A stretch of 64,000 nt of DNA from Pseudovibrio sp. Ad37 (GCF_001623075.1 NZ_LMCF01000218.1:62001-126000), one strand, 5' to 3'. Shown: positions 36,999 to 49,758, counted from the first letter of the stretch. Program-made: numbers and translations. The notes: generated by a model not told the origin, from the sequence alone.

Positions 36999-37176
36999 TT
37001 TTGCAGAGAATACGTATCAGCGCAATACTTCTTCGCCTCGCAGCGGAGGTAAGGTGCACAAATGAAACAGAAAACCCGGCAAGCAGTCAGAGCACAAACT
37101 CAAACCACTTGCCGGGCCAACTGGTCCCATATTGCCGACTTCGCTCAAAACCGGAGACCAGAAAACGGTTAAGACA

Positions 37177-37875
37177 ATGACAGCAGAAATGACACTTGAA
37201 GCAGCACCAAGCACCAGCACTCGTGAAACCAAGCCACCTAAATTTGCTCGTGTCAGAACAAGTCTGCGCGCGGATTATGATTGGAACACAATCCTCCCAA
37301 TTCTGGAGAGCTCCCTCGTCGTTCATGTTGGCTTCATGGATGAAGACCGCCCTATGGTCATTCCCATGGCTTTTGCGGTTATGGACCGCACCATCTACAT
37401 TCACGGCGCGAAAGCAGCGCGGATCGTGAAGAAGATGAGCAAAGACTCCCAAGTCTGTCTCACATTCACACTTATTGACGGCATTGTTGCTGCGCGTTCA
37501 GCTTTCCACCATTCCGTCAACTACCGAACCGCCGTCATTCACGGCACTGCCCGTCTTGTTACCGACCACCAGGAAGCATGGGACTCCCTCAAGGCAATCA
37601 CCGAACACCTTCTGCCTGGCAGATGGGATGAGGTCCGCCCGATGACGGAGAAGGAACAGATCTCAACTGGTGTCATTGCAATCGAGATCGAACACGCCTC
37701 AGCAAAAATCCGACAGGGCGCTCCGGTCGACGATGCGGAGGATTACGCGCTGCCCTATTGGGCTGGCGTTGTTCCGGTCACAACGTCACTCGGTCTACCT
37801 ATTGATGATGGGAAACTACTGGATGGCGTGAAGGTGCCCGCTTCGCCAACAAATGCAGCTCGAAAGTTCGCCTAA
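37177..37875 (+). CDS. Pyridoxamine 5'-phosphate oxidase-fold (PPOX) protein
   Basis: A protein of about 232 residues with a split-barrel flavin-binding fold: FARVRTSLRADYDW, then VVHVGFMDEDRPMVIPMAFAV, IYIHGAKAARIVKKM (phosphate-binding type Arg/Lys loop), CLTFTLIDGIVAARSAFHHSVNYRTAVIHGTARLV. This is the family often annotated as pyridoxamine 5'-phosphate oxidase-related FMN-binding protein. ATG 37177 is preferred; an in-frame TTG start at 37132 is less likely. The divergent MocR regulator suggests that its expression follows B6 status. Confidence 0.8.
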   Translation: MTAEMTLEAAPSTSTRETKPPKFARVRTSLRADYDWNTILPILESSLVVHVGFMDEDRPMVIPMAFAVMDRTIYIHGAKAARIVKKMSKDSQVCLTFTLIDGIVAARSAFHHSVNYRTAVIHGTARLVTDHQEAWDSLKAITEHLLPGRWDEVRPMTEKEQISTGVIAIEIEHASAKIRQGAPVDDAEDYALPYWAGVVPVTTSLGLPIDDGKLLDGVKVPASPTNAARKFA

Positions 37876-37908
37876 TTTTCGGGGAATTCGCCTAAAATTT
37901 TAAGAGTT

Positions 37909-37940
37909 AGGGTGGTTGACTTTGCCCGGTCAACCACCCT
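37909..37940 (+). terminator. Hairpin after the PPOX gene
   Basis: A perfect 12-bp stem AGGGTGGTTGAC / GTCAACCACCCT with an 8-base loop starts about 33 bp past the stop. No T run follows, so termination is plausible but not typical. Confidence 0.5.
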
Positions 37941-37960
37941 GATATGTCCTTGCAGACAGA

Positions 37961-37975
37961 CTGACCGTCGGTCAG
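37961..37975. promoter_or_regulatory. TetR-type palindrome without a nearby TetR gene
   Basis: CTGACCGTCGGTCAG is a perfect 7-1-7 inverted repeat and resembles known TetR-family operators. No tetR gene is present in the window close to it. Confidence 0.4.
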
Positions 37976-38044
37976 ACATTCGTAAAATTCTAAGAAACTT
38001 TGAATGGGAACTTACAGTCCCCTGCCCGAATATGCAAGATGCAT

Positions 38045-38542
38045 TTAGCTGCGTGCCATAATATCCTTAACGCGCTTGCAGTACTTGGCACTAATCCGGT
38101 TCATACGCTTGGCATAGTGGCCAGCGTTGTATCGCAAAATGGTTCCGCACAGATCTCCGCCAGCGCGCTTGTAAGCACCAGCCAGATATCGCATGCCCCA
38201 TTCGATGTTGTTCTCTGGTTTATAAAGCGCTTTGGTCGAACCGCGATAACCCATACCACGTGCGGTAGATGGCTTAATCTGCATGAGACCAACTTCACCG
38301 GCACGGCCGCGCGCTCTTGCGTTGAAGTTACTTTCCACTTCAACAACAGCCTTCGCGATGTGGTGCGGGACACCGTGCTTCTTGGCTTTCTGTTCGATCA
38401 GCTTGACGTAGCTTCCCTTTTTTGTAGCTGCTTCAGCTTCATCAGAGAAGACATTGGTATTCACAACACCGCCGAGCATAACACTTGCAGCAAGAACGGG
38501 GATTACTACGTTATTTTTTATTTTTGTAAGGTTCATCTTCAT
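38045..38542 (-). CDS. Small secreted lytic transglycosylase (SLT domain)
   Basis: A 165-residue exported protein. A basic N terminus and hydrophobic core form a signal peptide ending near EAEA-A (about 38). The rest is one SLT domain: catalytic Glu in VVEVESNFN, then RAGEVGLMQIKPSTARGMGY, the NNIEWGMRYLAGAY motif and LRYNAGH. It cleaves the glycan strand of peptidoglycan with anhydro-ring formation. No other domain is present. It is followed by a hairpin-rich gap and stands alone. Confidence 0.88.
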   Translation of the reverse strand: MKMNLTKIKNNVVIPVLAASVMLGGVVNTNVFSDEAEAATKKGSYVKLIEQKAKKHGVPHHIAKAVVEVESNFNARARGRAGEVGLMQIKPSTARGMGYRGSTKALYKPENNIEWGMRYLAGAYKRAGGDLCGTILRYNAGHYAKRMNRISAKYCKRVKDIMARS

Positions 38543-38811
38543 TTCCTGGCAATCATGTTTTGAGCAGGAGTGTTTATCTTCAGAAGATGAGACGAAAATC
38601 AGACAGGTCTGATCACAAAAAGTTACAATTTTAATGTTTAAAAATTGGCATAAACCTTAGTTTATGGCGCAAAAAAGGCTGATACAGGGCATATCAGTCT
38701 TACTTAAGGAAACTTTTCAACAAAAAAAAGTCATTCCCCTACGTAATCAATTCGTATTTCAATTACGTATTTGCCCCTGCTTCGCTGATATTTCAATGAC
38801 ATCTATCACAA

Positions 38812-39570
38812 TCAGAAGGATTTTAGCTTTTTTAGTAGGCTATGCAGTGTCGCAATGGTCTGCGCATCAGCAATTCCGTCAACTTTCGCAGGACGGAAGT
38901 GACGCTGAAACGCTTCAACTGCGTATTTGGTCTTCTCATCGAACACACCACTGACCAATACATCATATCCATAGAGCCCCAGAAGCGACTGCAGAGCTTC
39001 AATCGGCTGCCCTTCATCACCTTCCTGAAAGAAGCTCGAAGCCTCAAGCTCTACCGGCTCAATATAATGTCCAACACCAGCCTCAGCCAATCGCGCCCAT
39101 GGGAAATGACGACCCGGATCCTGTTTACGGGACGGAGCCACATCAGAATGCCCGAGCACCCGCTCTGGAGAAATACTGTTGCGTTCGCAGATATCCTTGG
39201 CGAGAACGATTACAGCTTCAATCTGCACATCAGGATAGCCTTGCGTTCCCTCTTCCTGATCCCCCAGATTGGAAATCTCGATTCCAATGCTGCGGGAGTT
39301 AAGGTCATCCTCACCTTTCCAGCTGGAAACACCGGCATGCCAGGCCCGGCGACTTTCCGGCACCATCTGCGTAACCATGCCCAGTTCGTCAACCAGATAA
39401 TGGCAGGAAACTTCTGAGCGCGGATCACACAGCCACGAAACAGCCTCCTCAGCACTTTCCATCGCAGTGTAATGCAAGATCAGCATATCAACGGCAGGAA
39501 CGCGGCGCTCGTTGTGATTGGGAGATGGACGAAGACGCGCAGGCACTGCGCATTCAGTTTTAACGCTCAT
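38812..39570 (-). CDS. N-acetylmuramoyl-L-alanine amidase (AmiD/AmpD-like) with PG-binding domain
   Basis: A 252-residue zinc amidase. The amidase_2 domain has LHYTAM (first zinc His), SCHYLVDELG, AWHAGVSSWKG, IGIEISNLG and LGHSDVAPSRKQDPG (second zinc His and the Asp). Residues about 178-245 form a PG_binding_1 domain (QSLLGLYGYDV, VFDEKTKYAVEAFQRHF). I see no signal peptide, so a cytoplasmic AmpD-like role in cell-wall recycling is as likely as an exported one. Its start overlaps the djlA stop by four bases. Confidence 0.88.
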   Translation of the reverse strand: MSVKTECAVPARLRPSPNHNERRVPAVDMLILHYTAMESAEEAVSWLCDPRSEVSCHYLVDELGMVTQMVPESRRAWHAGVSSWKGEDDLNSRSIGIEISNLGDQEEGTQGYPDVQIEAVIVLAKDICERNSISPERVLGHSDVAPSRKQDPGRHFPWARLAEAGVGHYIEPVELEASSFFQEGDEGQPIEALQSLLGLYGYDVLVSGVFDEKTKYAVEAFQRHFRPAKVDGIADAQTIATLHSLLKKLKSF

Positions 39571-40259
39571 ATTCCTCGTTCCGCGCAGATCTGCTCATAC
39601 GCTTTATTCAATGCGACCAGCTTATCACTGGCGATCTTGACGAACTCTTCAGGGACACCTCGACCAATCAACCGATCAGGATGTGTCTCCCGGACTTGCT
39701 TGCGATAGCAGGAACGCACCTCTTCATCACTCGCCGTCACATCAATGCCAAGAACCAGATATGGATCTCCGTCACCTCTTATATGACGGGCCTTAATCTG
39801 CGAGAAGCCAACCGCATCAATTCCAAAGATTTCAGCAATCCGGCTCAGGTAGGCAACTTCTCTTTCATGAATAACGCCGTCTGCCTTGGCTATATAAAAC
39901 AAGCCATCCAGCACATCCGTGCGCGTCGTCTCATCTTCAGCAAACAACACAGAGAGTTTGGAAGCATAGATCTCAAAGCCCGCTACGTCCTGCTGCGCCA
40001 GTTGGAAGAGCCGCGAAACGTTGCGCTCCTCACCCGGTGGCATCTCAAACAGATCGTAAAATGCGATCACTTCGTCATGGGTCACAACACCATCGGCTTT
40101 TGCCATTTTCGCAGACAAGGCAATCATAGCGACCGTAAAGGCAACATTCCGGCGCGCTTCACCAACTGACTGAACAAGCTGCTGCAGCCGGTCAACCAAC
40201 TGGGCACCACCGGTTTGCAGTGCACCTACAATCTTGTCAAAGCTGCCCCAAAAATTCAT
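39567..40259 (-). CDS. djlA: DjlA-like TerB/J-domain co-chaperone
   Basis: A protein of about 230 residues. The middle is a TerB-type helical domain (IALSAKMAKADGVVTHDEV, ILDGLFYIAKADGVIHEREVAYL pattern). The C terminus is a J domain with DPYLVLGIDVTASDEEV and the HPD motif in RETHPDRLIGRGVP, which stimulates DnaK. DjlA of E. coli has a membrane anchor; here only a short N-terminal stretch precedes TerB and no clear TM segment is seen. ATG 40259 has AGGA seven bases upstream. It is translationally coupled to the amidase. Confidence 0.85.
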   Translation of the reverse strand: MNFWGSFDKIVGALQTGGAQLVDRLQQLVQSVGEARRNVAFTVAMIALSAKMAKADGVVTHDEVIAFYDLFEMPPGEERNVSRLFQLAQQDVAGFEIYASKLSVLFAEDETTRTDVLDGLFYIAKADGVIHEREVAYLSRIAEIFGIDAVGFSQIKARHIRGDGDPYLVLGIDVTASDEEVRSCYRKQVRETHPDRLIGRGVPEEFVKIASDKLVALNKAYEQICAERGI

Positions 40260-40611
40260 TGGCATCCTGCTCTCTAGTTCAATCTGCTTGACAATTTCGC
40301 CGGAAAAGACAGCAAAATAATTAGTCACCGCAAATCAGGTTTATACCTAACAAATTATTTATCAATCTGAATAGTTTGTTTCCCTTGGGTTTTATTTGCC
40401 CACTGCTATCTATAAGTGCCCATTGCCAGATTTCAGTTCAAGCCTCAGTCAAGCTTGCCCTCAAAATATGACCCCATGAAACACATGGGTAATGTTTTAC
40501 AGATATATTCGCTATTAATTAAGTACACATACAGGTAACAGCGCCAACTAACTTCTCAGTTGCCTGCTGCCAGCGCACATTATTTCGTGCGTTTCGGGAT
40601 GGGGATTTCAA

Positions 40612-42690
40612 GTGGAAACGATACCTCCACATCGTAAATTACTTTACGCCGGCATAGTGTTTGCTGTGATTGGTGCCATTGCCACAAGCTTTTATGCCAT
40701 TGACCAAGCGACTTTATATTATTTATTCAAGAGTGAAGCTCAAAAAGAATTCGACACTGCAAAGAATATCATCAAATTACACCACCCTCTTGAGGCACCC
40801 CCCAGTGAAGGCACAGGACAAAAGGATGTCTCTTCTCCATTAAACTTCGGCCTGCGCGGTTCCAGCGCGGCCCCAACCACCGAAATCATCTCTCCAAGTT
40901 GGAAACTGCCAGCGACCAAAGCCACAGCAGTTAAGCAGGCTCTGGTCGAGCAGTTTGAAGAATTCGAACTGCTGGTCGTCAACGTTCCTGGCCACCCATT
41001 GGCCGTGCATCCGCGGGATATGACCAGTGACCGCGTTAACGAAATTCTGTCCGACCCCTCCGCCTATGACGCATGGCACTCAGCGCTCAACTCAGGACAG
41101 CTGGTGATCTACTCCAACTTCAACTGGTTTGAATGGCGGATACCAAAATTTGGCGTCGTCATTCCTTATGTGAATGATGACAACAAAGCCCGTGGCGGCT
41201 TCATCTTCACCACAAAACCAGCACTCAACACCGTCGTGTTTATGGATGCAATCGCCTTCGGGTCGGCCTTTGCATTCCTACTGGTCCTCGTCGTAGCAAT
41301 CGCCTCCATCATGTTCGCCTGGAAAGGGCTGCATGATCGCTGGAGAACCTCCAAAACAATCCGCTTCCTCGCGCATAATGACCCGCTGACTCATTTACCA
41401 AACCGCGCGGTTTTCTCGGACGAGTTGAACAAAGCACTCCGAAAAGCATCCATCACAGCCTCCAATGTCTATGTCATTGCCATTGACGTTGATAAGTTCA
41501 AGGAAGTGAACGACAACCACGGCCATGCAGCTGGCGATACGTTCCTCCAAATCATCTCGGACCGGTTGCGGCTCGTCTTCACCGATCATCTCGTCTCGCG
41601 CCTTTCTGGTGATGAGTTCGCCGTAATGATCGAAGGCGAATACACCAGCCACGACATCACCGTGCTTGCCCAGCGCGCCATGGCAACCACCAACTCCAGT
41701 TGCGTCATCGACAGCAAAGAAATCCAGATCTCCCTATCGATGGGCATCGCTCAGGCAACCGATGCTGCATGGCGGTCTTCCCGGCTCCTCCATTGCGCTG
41801 ACCTGGCGCTCTACCGCTCCAAGAACGGTGGCCGCTCCACTTACACCTGGTACGAGTCCAGCATGGATGAAGAGCTGGAACGCCGCCGTGAGCTGGAAAC
41901 AGAGATGATCCGTGCGCTCAAGCTAGACGGATTCTCAGTCGTGTATCAGGCTCAGGTTGGCTTGGCAGACAACAAGCTCAAAGCCTTTGAAGCCCTGCTT
42001 CGCTGGGTCCATCCTGAAAAAGGCCGCATCTCGCCAGACGTCTTCATCCCGATCGCGGAAGACACAGGCCTTATTGAAGCGCTCGGCGAATATGTGCTCA
42101 AAAAAGCTTGTACTGACGCGGCAAGTTGGGCTGACCCAAGCCTGAAAGTCGCCGTCAACTTCTCGCCTGCACAGTTCAAGACCGGATTGATCGAGCAGAA
42201 GATTTCAGAAGTCCTCGAAGAATCTGGTCTGGCACCTGAGCGCCTTGAGATCGAGATCACCGAAAGCCTTCTGATTGCCGACACCACCAGCGTGGTGAAG
42301 TCGCTCAAGAAGATCGGGAACATGGGCGTTTCCATCGCCATGGATGACTTCGGCACGGGTTATTCTTCCCTAAGCTACCTTTCTCGCTTCCCGTTCAACA
42401 AAATTAAGATCGACCGCAGCTTCATCATGAACATCGGCAAGGATGCCCACACTGATGCAATCGTTGCTGCGATTATCGGTCTTGGCCGTTCACTTGACGT
42501 ATTGATCACAGCAGAAGGCGTTGAAGAAGAAATGCAGGCCCAAATTCTGCGAGCCGGCAGCTGCGATATCGTTCAAGGTTATTACTTCGGCAAACCATCC
42601 AACGTTGATCCGGCCAATCCGCACGCAAATGTCCGCTGCACGCTTGGAACACAAGAGGCCAAGCAGACCGAAGCTGCCTACGTCGGATAA
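40612..42690 (+). CDS. Membrane GGDEF-EAL cyclic-di-GMP protein
   Basis: A 692-residue protein with two TM segments (about 12-34 and 212-234) bounding a periplasmic sensor domain. The GGDEF domain (DPLTHLPNR onward) has SGDEF at about 332-336 in place of GGDEF and no RxxD inhibitory site. The EAL domain has FEALLRW (~459), EITES, MDDFGTGYSS, KIDRSF, AEGVE and QGYYFGKP, so all the main phosphodiesterase residues are present. It is more likely a phosphodiesterase; the cyclase half may be weak or regulatory. The start is GTG 40612 after a purine-rich stretch. Confidence 0.9.
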   Translation: METIPPHRKLLYAGIVFAVIGAIATSFYAIDQATLYYLFKSEAQKEFDTAKNIIKLHHPLEAPPSEGTGQKDVSSPLNFGLRGSSAAPTTEIISPSWKLPATKATAVKQALVEQFEEFELLVVNVPGHPLAVHPRDMTSDRVNEILSDPSAYDAWHSALNSGQLVIYSNFNWFEWRIPKFGVVIPYVNDDNKARGGFIFTTKPALNTVVFMDAIAFGSAFAFLLVLVVAIASIMFAWKGLHDRWRTSKTIRFLAHNDPLTHLPNRAVFSDELNKALRKASITASNVYVIAIDVDKFKEVNDNHGHAAGDTFLQIISDRLRLVFTDHLVSRLSGDEFAVMIEGEYTSHDITVLAQRAMATTNSSCVIDSKEIQISLSMGIAQATDAAWRSSRLLHCADLALYRSKNGGRSTYTWYESSMDEELERRRELETEMIRALKLDGFSVVYQAQVGLADNKLKAFEALLRWVHPEKGRISPDVFIPIAEDTGLIEALGEYVLKKACTDAASWADPSLKVAVNFSPAQFKTGLIEQKISEVLEESGLAPERLEIEITESLLIADTTSVVKSLKKIGNMGVSIAMDDFGTGYSSLSYLSRFPFNKIKIDRSFIMNIGKDAHTDAIVAAIIGLGRSLDVLITAEGVEEEMQAQILRAGSCDIVQGYYFGKPSNVDPANPHANVRCTLGTQEAKQTEAAYVG

Positions 42691-42793
42691 CCTCTCAAAT
42701 AAGCCTAGCGAGAATAGCAGGATATCTCTCGCTAGGTGCAGCACGCTACCTTGACACAAATGACCCGCGCTTGGGATTCGCTGTGAGGTAGAT

Positions 42794-43699
42794 ATGGCAG
42801 ACAAGAGCAATGCAAATACTGAGGACATGAGCGAAGAGGAGGATCTTGCGGAGATTGCACGGCCCTTCCACTACTTGTCTTTCTTCCAGCTGCTTCAATC
42901 CCTCATTACAGCTCTCTTGCTGGGCGTCGTAGCACTCATTTCTCTGGAAGTGCTCATGTCACCCATTCCAGAATCTGCATTACGACCCATGCTGATCTGG
43001 CTTGCATTGGCGTTCTTCTTTGTCGTGATCGTAGTGCCGAAAAACTTCACACTCGGCTTTTTGTGCATGTTGCTGTGCCAACTCGTCGCTTGGCGGATTG
43101 CCTCACTTTATTATGCATACCTGCTCAGCTGGCCTCTTGCCTTTGCCTTCTTCGTCAATCTCATCTGGTTCCTCAGCACAATCCAGCGCAATTCATTTGA
43201 GACCGCAGGCCGTGGCCTGACACTTTGGCAATGGCAACTCACCTTCTTCCGCATTCTGGTTGGCTTTGTGATGGTGCCACACTTCACCGACAAGTTGTTT
43301 GCCGGGTCTCTCCCTTACATGGAGCATGTAGAGTTCTTCTCCCTACTCGGTTATCCCGACCCTGCAATGATTATTGATGCCGCAGGCTTGGCAGAACTGG
43401 CCATTGCAATTGGTATCGGCCTCGGGCTGCTCACCCGTCTCTCTTGCTTCTTCGCAGCCGCCTATATCTTGTTTGCAGCAACATTGAGCGGGGCGCTGGA
43501 GCACGGCTTTGTCTCCTTTGCCACAGCCGTCTCATGGGAGTTGCCGCTGATCTTGTTTGCGTCTTATCTTAGCTTCACCACCACAGGAGGGGGAGAATTC
43601 TCCATAGATGGCGCATTGCGCAGAACCGGTAAGATGCCCGGATGGATCAAACTGCTCATGGGAGACACAGGCCTCGCCCACAATGAGCATGTCGATTGA
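42794..43699 (+). CDS. DoxX-like multi-pass membrane protein
   Basis: A 301-residue protein with about eight hydrophobic segments. The N-terminal half (four segments) is not recognised. The C-terminal half resembles DoxX/DoxD proteins: FRILVGFVMVPHFTDKLFAG, HVEFFSLLGYPDP, AAGLAELAIAIGIGLGLLTRLS. The first 25 residues are acidic and cytoplasmic. DoxX proteins are linked to redox homeostasis in some bacteria, but no function can be given here. It lies between the GGDEF-EAL gene and a MarR regulator facing it. Confidence 0.6.
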   Translation: MADKSNANTEDMSEEEDLAEIARPFHYLSFFQLLQSLITALLLGVVALISLEVLMSPIPESALRPMLIWLALAFFFVVIVVPKNFTLGFLCMLLCQLVAWRIASLYYAYLLSWPLAFAFFVNLIWFLSTIQRNSFETAGRGLTLWQWQLTFFRILVGFVMVPHFTDKLFAGSLPYMEHVEFFSLLGYPDPAMIIDAAGLAELAIAIGIGLGLLTRLSCFFAAAYILFAATLSGALEHGFVSFATAVSWELPLILFASYLSFTTTGGGEFSIDGALRRTGKMPGWIKLLMGDTGLAHNEHVD

Positions 43700-43731
43700 G
43701 TAAGCGATAACTGGTTCCCGCTGCGATCACA

Positions 43732-44274
43732 TTACATTGCAGCGGCAGAACGAGCGGCCTGATCGTAGTGACCTGACACACTGCGCAAAACAGATGCAAG
43801 CCGGGACAGCTCGGCTTCATCAAGCCCAAGCTCTTTCACGGGCTTCACCAGCAAGGCATCACGCAGCTGCTTGTAAGCATCACAAAGCGCACGACCTTCC
43901 TCTGTAATCTCGGCAATTTTCTCCTTACCGCGCTTACCGGATTGCACAAGGCCAGCCTTCTCCAGCTTTTTCAAAGCGTAAGACACCGTGTGCGTGTCCT
44001 CAATGTTCAGAACGAGACACAGATCAGCCAGCGTTTTTGATCGCTCACGGTGATTGACCGAGTGAAGCACAAGCGTTTCCAGAGGGGATAACCCCTCCTG
44101 TCCTGCAGCTGCCATGCATCGCACCATCCAACGATGATAGGCATTCACCATCATCGTCACCGCAAATTCCACTTCAGACAGTGCAGGCAATTCACCTGAT
44201 GCAAGGTGCGATGAGGACACGACCGGTCCAACGCCCAGCCCGCCAGTATTTTTCTGCTCTAAAGCATCACTCAT
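43732..44274 (-). CDS. MarR-family winged-helix regulator
   Basis: A regulator of about 180 residues. The DNA-binding part reads LSPLETLVLHSVNHRERSKTLADLCLVLNIEDTHTVSYALKKLEKAGLV in pattern, followed by the wing KRGKEKIAEITEEG. The subgroup with an N-terminal MVNAYHRWMVRCM helix often lies beside HyuA/HyuB oxoprolinase genes. ATG 44274 has GAGGT upstream. It is divergent from the oxoprolinase gene, with a perfect palindrome in the shared promoter region, so it probably represses it. Confidence 0.82.
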   Translation of the reverse strand: MSDALEQKNTGGLGVGPVVSSSHLASGELPALSEVEFAVTMMVNAYHRWMVRCMAAAGQEGLSPLETLVLHSVNHRERSKTLADLCLVLNIEDTHTVSYALKKLEKAGLVQSGKRGKEKIAEITEEGRALCDAYKQLRDALLVKPVKELGLDEAELSRLASVLRSVSGHYDQAARSAAAM

Positions 44275-44436
44275 TTTCGACCTCACAACCATCAAGTTAG
44301 AATTGCGCAGATTCGCACCATCTCACGCAACATAATGTCGAGAGTTTACGTAGATCACACAACCTCTCTTAAAAGACCGATCCACGTAAATTTCAATACC
44401 AATCGCTGCGTTTCTCCTGACTCTCGCATATTCACA

Positions 44437-44466
44437 TTGACAATATGTCTACATTTTGTAGATGTA
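44437..44466 (+). promoter_or_regulatory. Oxoprolinase promoter with MarR-type palindrome
   Basis: A perfect -35 TTGACA (44437-44442) is followed by TCTACA-TTT-TGTAGA (44448-44462), which fills the spacer and overlaps the expected -10 region. The arrangement suits repression by the divergent MarR protein. Confidence 0.6.
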
Positions 44467-44503
44467 TCACAGAATAAGATTTCAAATCGAGGTGGGACAA
44501 AAC

Positions 44504-48109
<3,606 letters not shown>

Positions 48110-48132
48110 GCAAACAAGTCACTGCACCCACC

Positions 48133-48163
48133 AACGCCCAGCTTAAATAGCTGGGCGTTTTTA
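48133..48163 (+). terminator. Rho-independent terminator after oxoprolinase
   Basis: A perfect 10-bp stem AACGCCCAGC (48133-48142) / GCTGGGCGTT (48150-48159) with a 7-base loop is followed by a T run. It starts about 23 bp after the stop. Confidence 0.9.
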
Positions 48164-48381
48164 AATGTTTCTTGAAGAACAGAGCAATATAATTTTCAGG
48201 GTTTTGCGCTCTAAATCTTCACGATGTAATCATCTCCAAGATTTCTGGAGAATGATCTGTGGAACCCTTGGCGGACGTTCCGCTAACCACTCTGCATTGC
48301 AACCTCAACATGTCACAGGCAGCCCAAGGCTGTCCTGATAATTGGCGTTGACTCCCTCCCAAAATCTGACATCTATCGCAC

Positions 48382-48891
48382 ATGACATTACGCAAAGCGA
48401 ATAATTCAGATGCTTCTAGCATTGCAGCGATCTCGATTGAGGTATGGATAGGCACTTACCTTAAGCGTGGTGTAAGTGCTTTTTTTGCAGACTTCGCCTT
48501 GGAGGAGTTCGCCCCCTCGAAGATCGAGAAGCTTATATCTGACCCTAATCAATTCATCCTCGTTTCCGAGAATAAAGAAGGAATCGACGGCTTCATACGG
48601 GTTTCCTCAGCAAGCAAAGCCCCTGTATCAGGCTGTTCAGAAATGGAAATTGCAACCTTCTATGTTCAGCCACGCCATCATAGGAAAGGCATCGGTAAAC
48701 GCCTATTAAATGCAGGTTTCCAGCACTGTCGTGAAAAAACTGCCGATTCTGTTTGGCTAACAACCAATGCAGAAAATGACCCTGCAATCGATTTCTATCT
48801 TGCACAGGGTTTCGAGCATGTTGGAGAAACCCACTTCTGTATTGCTGACGAGGCATATCTGAACAACGTATACTCATATCGCTTGTCATGA
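48382..48891 (+). CDS. GNAT-family N-acetyltransferase
   Basis: A 169-residue acetyltransferase. The N-terminal ITLRKAN-like start (MTLRKANNSDASSIAAISIEVW) and the acetyl-CoA site IATFYVQPRHHRKGIGKRLLNAG, where Q/R-x-x-G-x-G/A is present as RKGIGK, define the family. The C terminus has NAENDPAIDFYLAQGFEHVGE, the usual second half. Many such proteins acetylate small amines or protein N termini; the substrate is unknown. It is followed by a hairpin at 48924-48947. Confidence 0.88.
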   Translation: MTLRKANNSDASSIAAISIEVWIGTYLKRGVSAFFADFALEEFAPSKIEKLISDPNQFILVSENKEGIDGFIRVSSASKAPVSGCSEMEIATFYVQPRHHRKGIGKRLLNAGFQHCREKTADSVWLTTNAENDPAIDFYLAQGFEHVGETHFCIADEAYLNNVYSYRLS

Positions 48892-48923
48892 TCCAACGCC
48901 CTCACTACCACAAACACCAGTAG

Positions 48924-48947
48924 CACCGCATGGCCTCCCATGCGGTG
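48924..48947 (+). terminator. Hairpin after the GNAT gene
   Basis: A perfect 10-bp stem CACCGCATGG / CCATGCGGTG with a 4-base loop lies 33 bp after the stop. There is no T run; it is probably a terminator-like element. Confidence 0.5.
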
Positions 48948-49473
48948 TTGAACCAGAGTTCCCGAAGGTCGGGATGAGCAAGGCGGCAGGCAATACCTGC
49001 GCTACTTGTTTAAAAATGTTTCTTCAGCATTGGCTACACGCCTTGCCCGGGTTTTCTTATAATGAACAACGTCGCCTCTTTTGCCTATAAGGCACGATAG
49101 CCGGTTTCCCGGAAAGACAGTGGCTTACCCAGTCAGGTTTCCCTAAGCAGACAGTTCCTCCGTCTCTGACAGACACATCTGCAAAAGCAGGTTATCCCTG
49201 CCATTACATCGGCCTCTGTCACCGCGTGATACCCTATAGTCCTGGGCCCTTCCCCTCAAACCATGCGGTCACGTTTGAAGTTCGGTTCACCGGACCACTG
49301 AAAGGTGCGTTACGTCTTCCAATAGCCCCGCCCAACCTACGACAAACTGACGGTCGCTCCGCCAGCAGCCCGCTACGTAGGCATAGGTTCAGAGTATGGG
49401 AGGAATTCAGAAGGGGCATAAGTTTTTTGAGACAGCCCGCCTCACCTGCCAACGCCAGCACGTATAGCACTGG

Positions 49474-49510
49474 GTACCGGATCACCGCTTCGCTCGTCCG
49501 GCATGACGGC
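49474..49510. repeat. Dispersed palindromic repeat, copy 1
   Basis: A unit of the form CCGGATCACCGC-TTCGCTCGTCCGG followed by CATGACGG. This belongs to a class of short palindromic repeats ending in a TGACG/TGACA box that are common between genes of alphaproteobacteria (recognised from memory). Confidence 0.5.
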
Positions 49511-49758
49511 AGTGGCATCGCAAGCAGTGGCCCAATCAACTCCCCAAACGGGAAAAGGAAGCGGCAGAGAACCTTGATGTCGATGGGTGAAAGCCTGATC
49601 CCGGCTCGGTCGCCTGCCACTGGTCTCCCGGAAGTGCAGTTCGGGAGACCAACTCAATCCTAACACACCTCATCACTAACAATCTCGGACCCCAAGCCGT
49701 GACCCATACAATGATTGCTGCATACCGCGAATGTAGTGCTCCTCGTGAGGTGGTTAAA

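Noticed and set aside
48950-49230. Cobalamin riboswitch or tmRNA in the gene-free region
   Set aside because: Short matches such as AGTCAGG appear, but the ordered consensus boxes of a B12 riboswitch and the tag and T-arm of a two-piece tmRNA are missing on both strands.
49226-49663. Plus-strand frame of 145 residues
   Set aside because: Its sequence is made of dispersed palindromic repeats; no domain and no ribosome-binding site.
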